DNA of 64,000 nt. Source: Bog-159 sp963738375. Its GTDB lineage: Bacteria > Acidobacteriota > Terriglobia > Bryobacterales > Bryobacteraceae. Positions 18,402-28,798 of the stretch are shown here, one piece after another (the first letter of the stretch is position 1; the number at the start of each line of letters is the position of its first letter). Both the position numbers and the translations under genes were made by a program. Below the pieces are notes generated by a model. That model was given only the letters and a program-made list of their open reading frames with translations. It did no database searches and was not told where the DNA came from. The DNA is taken from NCBI GenBank assembly GCA_963738375.1, contig CAVTWL010000006.1:558001-622000 (forward strand), in the 5' to 3' direction.

Positions 18402-19516
18402 ATAACGGCAGATAGTTTTCCTGCTGGTACGGATGCTTCAGAATCTCTTCGATATTCAAGTCGATCCCCAGCCCCGGACGGTGCGGAAACCTCGATGTAG
18501 CCATCCACCTGGTGTACCGGATGCGTAACGATGTCCCGCTCCCACGGTTCATTGAATTCATCGAACAGCTCGTGGATAAAGAAATTGGGAATCGACGCGT
18601 TCAATTGCACGCAGGCCGCCGAGCAGATCGGCCCTTGCGCACTGTGCGGCGCGATCATGCCGTAATGTGCGTCCACCATGTCCGCGATCTTGCGCGTCGC
18701 GAACAATCCGCCCAGGTTCAGCGGTTCCGGCTGCAGAATGCTCACCACGTTGTGGCTCAGCAATTCCGCGAACTGCTGTTTCGTGGAAAGGCTCTCGCCG
18801 GTCGCAACGGGCACCGGACTGCGCCGCGCCACTTCCACCATGGCGCCGATGTTGGTGTGGGGAACGGGTTCCTCGAACCAGGTCGGCCGGAATTCGTGGA
18901 TCGCTTCCGCAAACTCCACCGCTGTCGCCACATTGAAGCGGCTGTGCGCCTCGATGAGCAGGTCCACGCGCGGCCCAACGGCATCGCGCACAGCCCGGAT
19001 AATGTCTACGGCGAGATCGAAATCGTAGCGCGACAAAAAACGCCAGCTCGCGCCAAAAGGGTCGAATTTCAGCGCCGTATACCCGCGCTCCGCCACGATC
19101 TTGGCCTTCGCCGCGAAACTCTCCGGCGTGCGCGGCCCGCGATACCAGCCGTTGGCGTAGGCGCGCAGCTTTTCGTGGCACTGCCCGCCCCAGAGATTGT
19201 AGACCGGCTGATTGCACGCCTTGCCGATGATGTCCCACAGCGCAATTTCGATGGCCGCGACAGCGCACATGTGAACCTGCCCGCCGTCCGTGTAAACGTC
19301 GCGGATCATGCGCTGCGAAATGGTTTCCACCTGAAACGGATCCATCCCCATGACGGCTGGCTTCAACTCGTGGATGGCCGCTTCCACCGTCTTGGCGAAA
19401 CCATTGGCCGTGCCTTCGCCAACGCCATAAAGGCCATCGTCGGTGGTGACTTTGGCGAAGACCCAGTTCTTCCAGGGATTGCCCGCAATGTAGGTATCGA
19501 TGGCTGCAATTCTCAT
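18364..19516 (-). CDS. Enolase-superfamily dehydratase/racemase (MR/MLE type; C-terminal frameshift)
   Basis: A mandelate racemase/muconate lactonizing enzyme family protein, about 383 residues. It shows DDGLYGVGEG in the capping domain, K-x-D in the barrel (TALKFDPFG), metal-ligand strands LLIEAHSRF, WFEEPVP and VATGES, and a late His (IAPHSAQGPI) that could be the general base, as in galactonate/gluconate dehydratases. Near 18495 the frame shifts: the normal C-terminal segment (PGLGIDLNIEEILKHPYQQ...YLPLFKPGW) lies in the adjacent frame to 18364. It overlaps the end of addA by 38 bp and lies 21 bp downstream of the MBOAT gene. Likely converts a sugar acid; the actual substrate cannot be told. 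Confidence 0.8.
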
Positions 19517-19537
19517 GACCGGATTGTAACAACCCGC

Positions 19538-20903
19538 CTAAAACTGGAAGTACACGAACGGGATGGAAGCGTCGATCACGCCAAACACTTCAATGCAAAA
19601 GAGCATGAGTGCGAGCGCCGAGGCATAAGCAAATGCCGGCCCGCGAACCATTCGCTCAAACAAAGCAATCTTCTCTTCGACGAGAGCCAGCGTGAGCGCC
19701 ACCAGGATCAATTCGATATGCCAGTTGGCAAATAGCAAATGACCGGTTGCGCCGCCGAACATCTGATGCAGCACCTGGAGGCTTTGCCGAAGATCCGCCG
19801 CGCGGAAAAACACCCATCCGATCGTGACCAGCCCAAAGGTAGCGGGGGCCTGCAGCGGGTACAGCCAGCCCCAACCGTCGCGCACCGGCCGGCCGCCGCG
19901 CGCCACCCGTTCCAGGCTAAGCAGCGCGCCATGATACCCGCCCCAGATGACGAAATTCCAACTGGCGCCGTGCCACAGTCCGCCGAGCAGCATGGTGAGC
20001 ATCAGGTTGCGATAGGTCATCCAGCGGCCGTGTCGGTTGCCGCCCAGCGGAATATACAGATAGTCGCGCAGCCAGGTGGAGAGCGAGATATGCCAGCGGC
20101 GCCAGAAGTCCGTGATGCTCGACGCCAGGTAGGGCCGGCGGAAATTCACCGGGAAATGAAAGCCCAACAGCTTCGCCATGCCGATGGCCATGTCCGTATA
20201 GCCGGAGAAATCGAAATAGATCTGAAGGCCGAAAGCCACGACGCCGCTCCACGCCGTCAGCGCGCCGGGATTGCCCGGAACGTTGGTGAAGTAATTGTTG
20301 GCAACCTTGGCGAACGGATCGGCGAACGCCATCTTCTTGGTCAGCCCCAGCGCCATCAGCAAAATGCCGCGCGCCACGTCTTCCGCCGAAGGCGCCTGCC
20401 AATGCCAAAGGTCCTGGAAAAATTTGCGCGCGCGCACGATGGGTCCGGCCACCAGTTGCGGGAAGAAGCAGATGAAGAGCGCGTAATCGATGGGATTGCG
20501 CACTGCTTGTTGCTCGCCGCGATACACATCCACCACGTACGACATGCTTTGAAACGTGTGGAAGCTGATGCCCAGTGGCAGAACAATCCGCAGGAAGAGC
20601 GACTGAGGCGCCAGGAAATTATAGTATTTGAAGAAGCCCAGAAAACCCAGGTTCGCGCACAGGCTCAAAATCAGCACAGCCTTGCGGCGTGGGCCCGGCA
20701 GCTACTTTCTCCATCCAGATGCCGGCGGTGTAATCGATGGCAGTCAGGCTCAGCAGCAGTGGAATGAATCTGTAGTTCCAGCTTCCGTAGAAAAAGTAGC
20801 TGGCAGCCAGCAGAATGTATTTTCGGAAGCGGCGCGGGCTGCTATAGAACAGCGCCAGCACGGCGGCCAGAAACACGAAAAACTGTGCGGTATTGAAGAG
20901 CAT
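19538..20903 (-). CDS. MBOAT-family O-acyltransferase, AlgI-like (one frameshift)
   Basis: About 454 residues of a polytopic membrane protein. The N-terminal piece (MLFNTAQFFVFLAAVLALFY.., 20903 to about 20690) and the rest (LILSLCANLGFLGFFKYYNF.., to 19538) are in different frames; one base joins them. MBOAT/AlgI hallmarks are QSMSYVVDVYRG, FFPQLVAGPIVRA, YFDFSGYTDMAIGMAKLLG, SITDFWRRWHISLSTWLRDYLYIPLGGNR and the putative active-site His in GLWHGASWNFVIWGGYHG. It lies eight bases after the SGNH gene, its usual partner. Expected role: moves acetyl groups across the inner membrane to acetylate an exported polysaccharide. Confidence 0.88.
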
Positions 20904-20911
20904 GGATCAGT

Positions 20912-22046
20912 TCACCGCGCCGCCGGCCCCAAAATGTGCGCCACCTCATCCGCCAGACCGGCGGAAAACTTCTCCACCCCGTCCTTGTTCAAATGCAGGG
21001 CGTCTTTGAAGTTTTCGGGCCGCTCCAGCGCATCGAACAAATGTTCCGGCGCCAGCACCACGTTGGGCCGGCCCGCCAATTCGCGGATCGAACTGCTCAG
21101 CTTCTTTACCAGATAATCGGGGCGGGGGATCGGCCCGCGCGCCAGGCGCACGAAGATCAGTTTGGTGCGCGACGTCCGGTAGCGGTCGACAATTCGTCCC
21201 AGCCACTCGCGCTGGAACCGGGCCAGCCGTCCGGTTTGCGGGTTGTACTCGTGCGTCAGCCACGAACCTACCGAGTCTTTCTGTTCTCCCGTCATCCCGG
21301 GCGGGTACGTTGCCGTCATGCGTAGACCAATCGATCGCCAGGCCCGCCATGCTGTTCGACGTTTCGACGAAATCGTAGGTCCAACCCGGCCAGCCCTGAT
21401 GGCATTGCCGGACGTATTCGATCCGCTTGCGGGGATGCGACAGGAACCCCTGGATATCGCTCTGCAAAACAATTCCCTTCAATATCGACCCCCGCAGAGC
21501 TTCCCATTGATGTTCGCGGCTATGAAACGAAAACGCGAATTCGATCGTATCGGCCAGGCGCAGCCGCGCGATCGAATAATGCAGCGCGCTGATGTCGTCA
21601 TCGGGGTCGAAAGCCCGGTCCTCGTCGTCGTAATCGTCCACGCCGAAAACCAGCGCGCGATAGCGGTTCGCCGCGGGGTCGAGATCCCGCAGCAGGTAAT
21701 ACCACGACCGCGGATTGCTCCCCGGGATGGCTGCCGTTCGCACCGCATAGCCGGTTTGTTGGGGCCGCTGGTCAACGGTCTTGGGAGAAAAGCCCATCCG
21801 CGAGTTGCCCAGAGTTTCCACCAGGTTATCGCCGAGTGCCTGTTGCGCCGTTTTTTCCCGCCAGAAAACCAGTTCGGCGTAGCCCGATGTGGATTCCGGC
21901 TCGAGGATGGACATGTACAGCGGAGTGCGAAAGAGCAGCGCATCCAGGCCGAACAACCCGGCGCAGGCCGCCAACACAACCAGCCCGATGCGCCGCGCCT
22001 TGCGGACAGGCGGTGTTTCAACGAGTCGCGCAGGTGCGCTTGCCAT
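20912..22046 (-). CDS. SGNH-like membrane-anchored partner of MBOAT acyltransferase (one frameshift)
   Basis: About 378 residues. An N-terminal membrane anchor (RRIGLVVLAACAGLFGLDALLF) is followed by a periplasmic SGNH/AlgJ-type domain: nucleophile-like Ser in LGNSRMGFSP, a DDYDDEDRAF loop, and a late D-x-x-H block (DALHLNKDGVEKFSAGLADEV). Near 21320 the frame changes, between GLAIDWS and TYPPGMTGEQKDS; homology continues to 20912. It is the first gene of a minus-strand unit with the MBOAT protein. In AlgI/AlgJ-like pairs the SGNH protein transfers the acetyl group onto a polysaccharide outside the membrane; the same is inferred here. Confidence 0.7.
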
Positions 22047-22092
22047 GATCTAAGGTCGGCTCCGCATTGCGCATTTTAGCATTCGCTTCTGG

Positions 22093-24515
22093 CTAGGGGC
22101 TGCCGCCGCAAGCGCGCCGCAAAGAATCGGCCAGTTTGTCCAACTGCTCGCTTTCCGGTTTTCGCCCTCCCGCCGTCACATAGAAGACGTCAATTGCCTT
22201 ATGCGCCTCGGTGTCGATCAGGACGACCTCGATGTTGCAGCCTTCCGCGGAGATGGCGGCTGCCAGATCGTACAGCAATCCGGGCCGGTCGTTGGCCATG
22301 ATTTCGATCAGCGTGGCCGTATCGGATGCATCGCGGTTGAACGATACGACTGCGGGAACATGCGAATTGCGGCTCGGAGGCGCTGGTTTGGGGCGATTCT
22401 GCAGTAGCTGCCGCACTTCCAAACGGCCCAGCGCCACCCGTTCGACCGTCACTCGCAGTCGATCGATCTCTTCGGGGTTCAACTCCAGCGCGCGCAGCGA
22501 ATCGGCGAAAGTGAAGGTGTCCAGCACCGTGCCCTGGCTGTTGGAAAAAGCTTCCGCTTTCAGAATATTCATGCCGAAACTGGAGAGCGTGCCGGCAACG
22601 GAAGCGAACAGAAACGGGCGGTCGGCCGTAACCAACGTCAGCCGCCAGGCCGCTTCGATCTTTTCGAGCGACACAGCCACGCCGCGCTGCCGGAACCACG
22701 CATCCAGCTTCAGGTGCGCGTCGACTTCCTCCGCTGAATGCGTGCGCGCGTAGCGCACCGGAAACCCCGCGATGAACGCCCGCTTCTCAGGATCACCCGA
22801 CTCGGCGCTATAATGCGGCTGCTCGCCAGTTCCCTGGTCAACTCATAGTAGGTGAGCAGATATAGTTGCCACAGAACCTCCGCGCGCCATGGCGTCATGG
22901 CCGCGGGGTTCACGGCGCTGATATCCGCGTAAGTCAGAAGCGTCAGGGCACGTAGCCGCTCCACGGTTTCCACGCGGCCCGCCATCAGCCGCGCGGTGGC
23001 CGGATCCTGCAGGTCGCGTGACGTCATCACCGCCGACATCTCCAAATGCCGCCGAATCAAAAATACAACCAGTTCGCGTTCCTGCCGTGACATCCCGATA
23101 CGTTCCAGCGCGATTTCAGCCACGCGCGCCGAAGCTTCGGCATGCCCTCCTACCGACCCTCCCTTGCCTACGTCGTGAAACAGCAGCGCGCAGCGCAGCA
23201 GCGCGGGATCGTCCATCTCCGACAGAAGATCGGTATAGCGCTTCACCGCCGGCTCCCGGTTGCCGCCCAATTCGGCCAGAACCCGCAGTGTGACCAGGGT
23301 ATGCTCATCCACCGTGTAGCGGTGGTAGAAATCGCGGATCACCAGATTTTCGATTTGCGCCATTTCCGGAAAAATCGCGCGCAACATGCCGGTATCGTGC
23401 ATGCTGCGCACGGCATCCGCCGCATAGGCAAGCGACAGGATTTCCTTCAGCGCCGGCCACACCGGCTGCGGCGTAGCGAACCATTGTTCAAATTGCGGAT
23501 GCCGCCAGGCAGATCCGTTCTTCGGTTTCGGCGGATGGCCGTATCCCATGCCGCGCCACGAATTGAAACAAGCGCAGCGCCAGTTCCGGATCGGCCGGCA
23601 AGCCGTGCGGGACGCGCAGGTGAACCCGCTCGCGCAGCACGCTGAAATCGGCGTTGGACAGCCGCGTCCGCCAATCCTTGAATTGCGTATACAGCGAGCT
23701 GTTCTGCGCCTCGCTCAAATCCAATTCGCGCACCGCCGCGCGATACAGTTCGCGCGCATGCCGGAAATATCCGCGCATCCATTGCGCCGCGCCCGGAGAC
23801 TCGAAGAAATCCGCGGCCTGCTCCTGCGCATCGAAGGTCAGCGAATTATTGTCGCGCCCGGAAATCGAATGCAAAAAACACCGCAAGCGTGCCAGGAACA
23901 AGAATGCCGGCTCCAGCGGCGGCGCATCGATGCCCCGCAAACGCGCCAGCCAGCGGACCAGTTGATAATCCCGCAAGCCGCCCGGCGTATCCTTGATGTT
24001 CGGCTCCAGGTGGTAGTAGGTGTTCTGGTATTTCTGGTGGCGCTCCCGGCTCGAGGCGCGTCAGGTTGCGCATCAAGGGTTCGCGCTGCGCGTGCAAAAA
24101 CCGCGGCAGCCGCTCGGCGAACTTGGCGTAGAGCGTCCGGTCGCCCGCCAGGTATCGCTGGTCGAGCAGGCTGACGTTCAGCTCAACATTCTGATCGTGG
24201 ATCTCAGCGCATTCTTCCGGTGTGCGCACGGAATGACTCAGCCGCAGCCCCGCATCCCAAAGCGACTGCAGGAACGTCGGAGATCTGTCCCGGCGCTTCC
24301 TGCGCGATCCGGCTGTTCTCGACCAGCAGCAAGAGATCGATATCGGAATAAGGGAATAGGTGACGCCGGCCGTAGCCTCCCACGGCGAGCAAAGTCACGC
24401 CGGCGGGGAACCACGGCCAAAGGTGATCGCGCGCGGAGGCCTCGACCATGCTGTCGACCAGCGCGGTCCGCTCGGCTAATGCCCTGATCGGGTCCTTACA
24501 GGGCGGCTTCTCCAC
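22093..24515 (-). CDS. glnD: Bifunctional uridylyltransferase/uridylyl-removing enzyme GlnD (four frameshifts)
   Basis: About 807 residues when joined. The nucleotidyltransferase motif GGYGRRHLFPYSDIDLLLL (24400-24330) is followed by pieces NVSLLDQRYLAG, LRDYQLVRWLARLRG, the HD domain (YTVDEHTLVTLRVL...LLFHDVGKG..GGHAEASARVA) and two ACT domains (WRLTLVTADRPFLFASVAGTL; IEIMANDRPGLLYDLAAAIS). Frame changes fall near 24280, 24045, 23495 and 22800. GlnD uridylylates PII under nitrogen limitation and reverses this when glutamine is high. GTG 24515 overlaps the end of glnB by 20 bp, so substrate protein and modifying enzyme are coupled. All functional blocks are conserved, which argues for sequencing indels rather than decay. 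Confidence 0.88.
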
Positions 24516-24834
24516 GATCGTCGTTCCGAATCCTGATGGCCTCCGCTACGTCGTAAACAAATATCTTGCCGTCGCCGATCTTGCCCGTCCGCGCCGCGGC
24601 GGTCAGGGTCTTGAGCAATTCTTCGCTGCGCGCATCGCTCACGACGACTTCGATCTTCAATTTGGGCAGCAGATCCACGGTGTACTCGCGGCCGCGATAG
24701 ACCTCTTTATGTCCCTTTTGCCGGCCATGCCCCCGCACTTCGCTGATGGTCATGCCGTCCACACCGATGCCCGCCAAAGCTTCTTTTACTTCATCCAGTT
24801 TGAATGGCTGGATTATGGCCTCGATTTTCTTCAT
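24496..24834 (-). CDS. glnB: Nitrogen regulatory protein PII
   Basis: 112 residues, the standard PII length. It has MKKIEAIIQPFKLDEVKEAL, a T-loop GHKEVYRGREYTVDLLPK with the Tyr (Y51 equivalent) that GlnD uridylylates, and the C-terminal signature TGKIGDGKIFVYDV with the ATP-contacting residues. PII senses ATP/ADP and 2-oxoglutarate and tunes nitrogen assimilation. It is immediately followed by glnD on the same strand. No amtB neighbour is seen, so GlnB rather than GlnK is the better name. Confidence 0.95.
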   Translation of the reverse strand: MKKIEAIIQPFKLDEVKEALAGIGVDGMTISEVRGHGRQKGHKEVYRGREYTVDLLPKLKIEVVVSDARSEELLKTLTAAARTGKIGDGKIFVYDVAEAIRIRNDDRGEAAL

Positions 24835-24937
24835 AGTCAGCTTCCGGAAAGTAGCCTTCTTCGCCTGCTTGAAACGCCACCAGCATCTATAAGACCACGA
24901 TTCTCGCGGCCCGTCGGGTCACACCATCCTAATCTAT

Positions 24938-24966
24938 ATTGTGCAACGCTCCTCGAAGCGTCCCAA
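24938..24966 (-). promoter_or_regulatory. Possible sigma-70-like promoter of glnB-glnD
   Basis: Reading the minus strand, TTGGGA (24966-24961) and CACAAT (24943-24938) are separated by 17 bp and lie about 100 bp before the glnB start. Each box matches four of six consensus bases. No sigma-54 type GG-N10-GC element was found nearby. Weak evidence. Confidence 0.25.
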
Positions 24967-24989
24967 GCGGAACATTTCTATGGGATTAA

Positions 24990-25008
24990 TTGAAATTTTC
25001 TATTTCAA
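24990..25008 (-). terminator. AT-rich hairpin downstream of the Old Yellow Enzyme gene
   Basis: TTGAAAT and ATTTCAA form a perfect seven-base stem around a five-base loop, starting 12 bases after the stop codon of the minus-strand OYE gene. There is only a short T-rich tail (TTAAT), so it may be a weak terminator or a processing hairpin separating this operon from glnB-glnD. Confidence 0.35.
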
Positions 25009-25020
25009 GACAACGCGCGA

Positions 25021-26094
25021 TTATGCGAATGCGCGGCCATATTGTTTCGGGACTGCGCCCGTCGCGCCCAGCGGCTTCGCGGCATGCAGCGGCCAGTAAG
25101 GATCGCGCAGAAACTCCCGCGCCAGCAGCACCATATCGGCCCGGCCTTCGCGAATGATTCCGTCTGCCTGATGCGCCTCCGTAATCATTCCCACCGCGCC
25201 GGTCAGTACCCCGGTTTCGCGCTTCACCCGCTCGCTGAACGGTGTCTGATATGCCGGCCCCACCTCGATCTTGGCGTGCGGCACGGCGCCGCCCGACGAG
25301 CAATCGATCAGATCGACGCCCAAAGCCTGCATGCGCCGCGAAAGATCGACGGAATCCTCGATCTGCCACCCATCGCTCATCCAGTCGATGGCCGAGATGC
25401 GCATGAACAGCGGCAGCGAATCCGGCCACACCGCGCGAATCGCCGACGCCACTTCCCGCGCAAACCGAGTCCGTCCTTCGAACGTGCCCCCGTACTGATC
25501 GGTGCGGTGATTCGAAAGCGGCGAGAGAAATTCGTGAATCAAATAACCGTGCGCCGCATGGATTTCAACCACTTGGAATCCCGCGGCGAGGGCACGCCGC
25601 GCGGCAGTGGCAAACGCCTCCGCGAGCCCGGCAATTTCCGCCGCTGTCAGCTCTGCCGGCGCGGGATCTTCCGGCCGGAATGGGATGGCGCTAGGCGCCA
25701 CCGTCTGCCAACCGCCCGCCGATACCGGAATCGCGGCGTTACCTTCCCAAGGCGCCGCCGTGCTGGCCTTGCGTCCGGCGTGCGCCAGTTGGATGCCGGA
25801 TACCGCTCCTTGCTCGTGAATGAATCGCGTAATGCGCGCCAGCGGCTCAATATGCTCGTCGCGATAAATGCCAAGGTCCGCCGCCGATATGCGCCCGCGC
25901 GCTTCCACCGCGGCAGCTTCCGTCAGCACCAGTCCGGCGCCGCCCACAGCGCGGCTCCCCAAGTGCACCATGTGCCAGTCGTTGGCCAGGCCTTCCACGC
26001 TCGAGTACTCGCACATCGGCGATACGGCAATACGATTGCGGAAAGTGATGTCGCGGATGCTCAAAGGAGAAAACAAATCTGCCATAGCTTCCAT
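25021..26094 (-). CDS. Old Yellow Enzyme family NADH:flavin oxidoreductase (YqjM-like)
   Basis: 357 residues, an FMN-dependent TIM-barrel ene-reductase. Typical blocks: LFSPLSIRDITFRNRIAVSPM, the Cys of SPMCEYSS characteristic of the YqjM class, IQLAHAGRKAS, EIHAAHGYLIHEFLSPLSN with the His pair that binds the enone carbonyl, NHRTDQYGG, and a C-terminal phosphate-binding GRADMVLLAREFLRDPYWP. ATG 26094 is used; the in-frame ATG at 26085 is equally possible. It is the last gene of a minus-strand run lptD-rsmE-two phosphoesterases-OYE. Reduces alpha,beta-unsaturated carbonyls; natural substrate unknown. Confidence 0.92.
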   Translation of the reverse strand: MEAMADLFSPLSIRDITFRNRIAVSPMCEYSSVEGLANDWHMVHLGSRAVGGAGLVLTEAAAVEARGRISAADLGIYRDEHIEPLARITRFIHEQGAVSGIQLAHAGRKASTAAPWEGNAAIPVSAGGWQTVAPSAIPFRPEDPAPAELTAAEIAGLAEAFATAARRALAAGFQVVEIHAAHGYLIHEFLSPLSNHRTDQYGGTFEGRTRFAREVASAIRAVWPDSLPLFMRISAIDWMSDGWQIEDSVDLSRRMQALGVDLIDCSSGGAVPHAKIEVGPAYQTPFSERVKRETGVLTGAVGMITEAHQADGIIREGRADMVLLAREFLRDPYWPLHAAKPLGATGAVPKQYGRAFA

Positions 26095-26115
26095 GATACG
26101 TGGGTGAGGCGGCGG

Positions 26116-26856
26116 TCACCGGCCGACGGCCAGGCGATCGGCCAGCAGAGGCGGAAGTCCGGCCTTGCGGATCTTCTCCTGCGCCTTCGCGATATCGTAC
26201 GGCAAACGGCAATAGACGACGAGGTGTTCTTCGGGGTCGTACACCACGTACGCGGCGCGCGGATCTGAGTCCCGCGGCTGGCCCACCGACCCGGGATTGA
26301 TCATGTAGAGGCAATCCGCATCGATTTCCAGGTTTTGCCGGTCTTCCGAAAAATGCGGCTTGCCGATGGTTTCGATGCGGTTGTGGTTTAACAGGAAGCC
26401 GCCCTGCAGGTGCGTGTGCCCGAAGAACGTCAGCGGCGTCTCCAGGTAGGGAACCACCAAAGCGGCGTCGGATGCCCCCAGGATGTATTCGTCTTCGTCG
26501 AGCGGCGAGCCATGCACCATCTGGAATCCATCCAGCGCCAACGGCCCTCGCGGCAGTTGCCGGATATATTCCGCGTTCTCCGGCGTCAGTTCCTGCTGTG
26601 TCCATAGCGCTGCGGCTCGCGCCACGGGATTGAACCATTCCAAGTCGTCCAGCCCCACGCAAGCCTTATCGTGATTGCCGCGTACCACCGCCGCGGCATG
26701 TGCGCGCACCCACTCCGTCACCGCGTTCGGATCCGCCCCGTAGCCGATCACATCGCCGCAGCAGAGGATCTGATCGTACTGGCCGGCAGCGTGCTCCATG
26801 GCCGCTTCCAGGCCCTCCAGATTCGCGTGAATGTCGCTCAGAATCAGATATCGCAC
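26116..26856 (-). CDS. Metallophosphoesterase (YfcE/DNA-repair-exonuclease type)
   Basis: About 246 residues from GTG 26856; the open frame extends upstream but overlaps the preceding gene. Calcineurin-like motifs: D-x-H in LILSDIHANLEGL, GD in ILCCGDVIGYG, GNHD in VVRGNHDKAC, then MVHGSP and G-H-T-H in FFGHTHLQGGF. Two metal ions would be bound. The segment INPGSVGQPRD resembles YfcE-like phosphodiesterases. It starts seven bases after the larger membrane phosphoesterase gene. Substrate not predictable. Confidence 0.85.
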   Translation of the reverse strand: MRYLILSDIHANLEGLEAAMEHAAGQYDQILCCGDVIGYGADPNAVTEWVRAHAAAVVRGNHDKACVGLDDLEWFNPVARAAALWTQQELTPENAEYIRQLPRGPLALDGFQMVHGSPLDEDEYILGASDAALVVPYLETPLTFFGHTHLQGGFLLNHNRIETIGKPHFSEDRQNLEIDADCLYMINPGSVGQPRDSDPRAAYVVYDPEEHLVVYCRLPYDIAKAQEKIRKAGLPPLLADRLAVGR

Positions 26857-26863
26857 GGCCCAT

Positions 26864-28027
26864 TTATCCTTTTCGCAGCCGCAGCAGCGCGATCTCCGGA
26901 GGCGCGCCGATACGCATGGGAATTCCGATCGTGCCGATGCCTCGCGTAACGTATTCCGCGGCCTCGCCTCGCCGGTAGAGACCGTAGACATAGGGGGTAA
27001 AGAACCGCGCCGCATTCACCGGCTGATGCAGGATCTCCACCGTCACCTGGCCTCCGTGTGTGTGGCCCGCCAAAGTGAGATCGAATCCTTTCTCGGCCGC
27101 CACGGGAAATACGTCGGGGTTATGCGACAGCAGCAGGTTATAAGCGCCCGGCGCCACCATCCGTTCGGCATTCCGCAAGTAGGTCGTCCCGGAGCGCTGA
27201 TAATCCACGCCCGCGACATTCAGCAGCGAATTGCCAAACCGCAAAGTCTGCGCCCGTCCGCGCAAAAACGGAATACCCAGCCGCGCGCCCTCCCGTTCGG
27301 TGAAATTCTCGACTTGGGCGTAATCCTCGTGATTTCCCATGCATCCGATAATGCCGGCGTCCGTGCGTAAGCGGGCGATCTGCCGCAGGCACGTTTCCAC
27401 CGGATCGCCGGCAGCCGTGATCAAATCGCCTGTCACCAGCGCCAGGTGGGGACGCAATTCATTGGCGCTATCGATGACGCGCGCCAGATCCGCCTCGCTC
27501 AGAAACGCGCTCAAGTGAATGTCGCTGAGGTGCAAAAAACGCAGCCCATCCAAATCGGCAGGAAGGTTCGCCACTCGGATCTCGACTTCACGAACGTGAA
27601 AGTCGAGGCGTTCGATCAGCGATCCGTAGCCGGCAACAGCGAACGGAGCGGCCAGCAGCGCTCCGCCCGTGGCATTCAGCAAACGGCGGCGCGAGGGATC
27701 GAATGGAGGATGCCCGTATCGATGGGCCAGCAGAAACAGGGCACGATAAGCCAGATATCCGGCGGTGGAACCGAACAGCCAAACTTGAGCGATCGCTCCG
27801 ACGATTTCAGCAGGCCCCGCTGGTAGTTTGTAGCGGCTGGCCAGAAATGAAAATCCCGCGGCAAACGCCAGCGCCATCGAGGCGTGGAAAGCGATTAAGG
27901 CCCACAGCGCCAAGCGGGCGGCCTTCGCTGACAGACGGCGGCCGATCGCCGCCTGAAACTGCCTGCTCATGTGCCACTGGGTGAGAACGATGACGAATAG
28001 TGCGAGTAGATCGAACGGAGTGCGCAA
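26864..28027 (-). CDS. Membrane-anchored metallophosphoesterase (YkuE-like)
   Basis: 387 residues. The first 150 hold about four membrane helices (LLALFVIVLTQW; LALWALIAFHASMALAFAAGFSF; IVGAIAQVWLFGSTAGYLAYRALF; ALLAAPFAVAGYG). The catalytic domain has LRFLHLSDIHLS (D-x-H), LVTGDLI, CMGNHEDY, LLLSHNPDVFP and LAGHTHGGQV, the YkuE/calcineurin-like set. Known YkuE relatives hydrolyse lipid-linked phosphoesters. The gene sits between rsmE and the smaller phosphoesterase in one direction with short gaps. Confidence 0.85.
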   Translation of the reverse strand: MRTPFDLLALFVIVLTQWHMSRQFQAAIGRRLSAKAARLALWALIAFHASMALAFAAGFSFLASRYKLPAGPAEIVGAIAQVWLFGSTAGYLAYRALFLLAHRYGHPPFDPSRRRLLNATGGALLAAPFAVAGYGSLIERLDFHVREVEIRVANLPADLDGLRFLHLSDIHLSAFLSEADLARVIDSANELRPHLALVTGDLITAAGDPVETCLRQIARLRTDAGIIGCMGNHEDYAQVENFTEREGARLGIPFLRGRAQTLRFGNSLLNVAGVDYQRSGTTYLRNAERMVAPGAYNLLLSHNPDVFPVAAEKGFDLTLAGHTHGGQVTVEILHQPVNAARFFTPYVYGLYRRGEAAEYVTRGIGTIGIPMRIGAPPEIALLRLRKG

Positions 28028-28049
28028 GAAGAGTTTTTCCCTACATATT

Positions 28050-28790
28050 TCATTCTAACTGAGATGCCCACCATGCATGGGTCAGGACGCCGGCCGCGGC
28101 CAGGGCTGCGGTTTCCGCGCGCAAAATCAAGGGCCCCAGAGACACTGCCGTCCACCCTCCGGCAACCGCCCCACTCCGCTCCGCATCCGTCCAGCCGCCT
28201 TCCGGTCCGGTCAAGATGGCGACGGAATCGGAAGAGTGCCGCCCAGCGCCGGCCGGAATCGCTGCCAGCAGCGCCCGTGCGCCTGGATTCTCATCGCAGA
28301 AGAAACGGTATTGCCCGCCGCTTGCCACAGCTTCGGCGAACGCAGCCGGGTCGGCGATCCGCGGAGGCGCTAGTCTTCGCGCCTGAAGGCTGCTCTCGTG
28401 TGCAATGCGCCTCCAGCGCGCGACCCGTTTCCGCGCCGCTTCCATCAGACCTTTTTCGCTACGCGCGGCGTTCACCGGAACGATCGCCGCGACACCCAGT
28501 TCGGTGGCCTTCTCCACCAACCACTCGAAACGGTCGAACTTGATCAGCGACGCAAACAGCGTCACCGCAACCGCCGGCGCCGGGGGATCGAGCGCCTCTG
28601 ATATGCGAAAAACGACGCGATCCTTCTCCACCGTGGCGATCTCGGCAAGATAAACGGACGAGCCGTCCGAAATTTCGTATTGCCTCCCGGGTTCGGCGCG
28701 CAGCACACGCGCCAGGTGCCAGGCATCCTCGCCGCGCAGCTCCGCCGCCCCGTCGCGGATCTCTTCGACCAGAAAACGGCGGCGGCTCAT
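28050..28790 (-). CDS. rsmE: 16S rRNA (uracil-1498-N3)-methyltransferase
   Basis: 246 residues from ATG 28790; the upstream part of the open frame belongs to lptD in another frame. A PUA-like N-terminal domain (HLARVLRAEPGRQYEISDGSS) precedes a SPOUT domain: ASLIKFDRFEWLVEKATELGVAAIVPV, then the knot LTGPEGGWTDAE and LGPLILRAETAALAA. RsmE methylates U1498 of 16S rRNA in the 30S subunit. It begins eight bases after the lptD stop. Confidence 0.93.
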   Translation of the reverse strand: MSRRRFLVEEIRDGAAELRGEDAWHLARVLRAEPGRQYEISDGSSVYLAEIATVEKDRVVFRISEALDPPAPAVAVTLFASLIKFDRFEWLVEKATELGVAAIVPVNAARSEKGLMEAARKRVARWRRIAHESSLQARRLAPPRIADPAAFAEAVASGGQYRFFCDENPGARALLAAIPAGAGRHSSDSVAILTGPEGGWTDAERSGAVAGGWTAVSLGPLILRAETAALAAAGVLTHAWWASQLE

Positions 28791-28798
28791 CGGCGCGC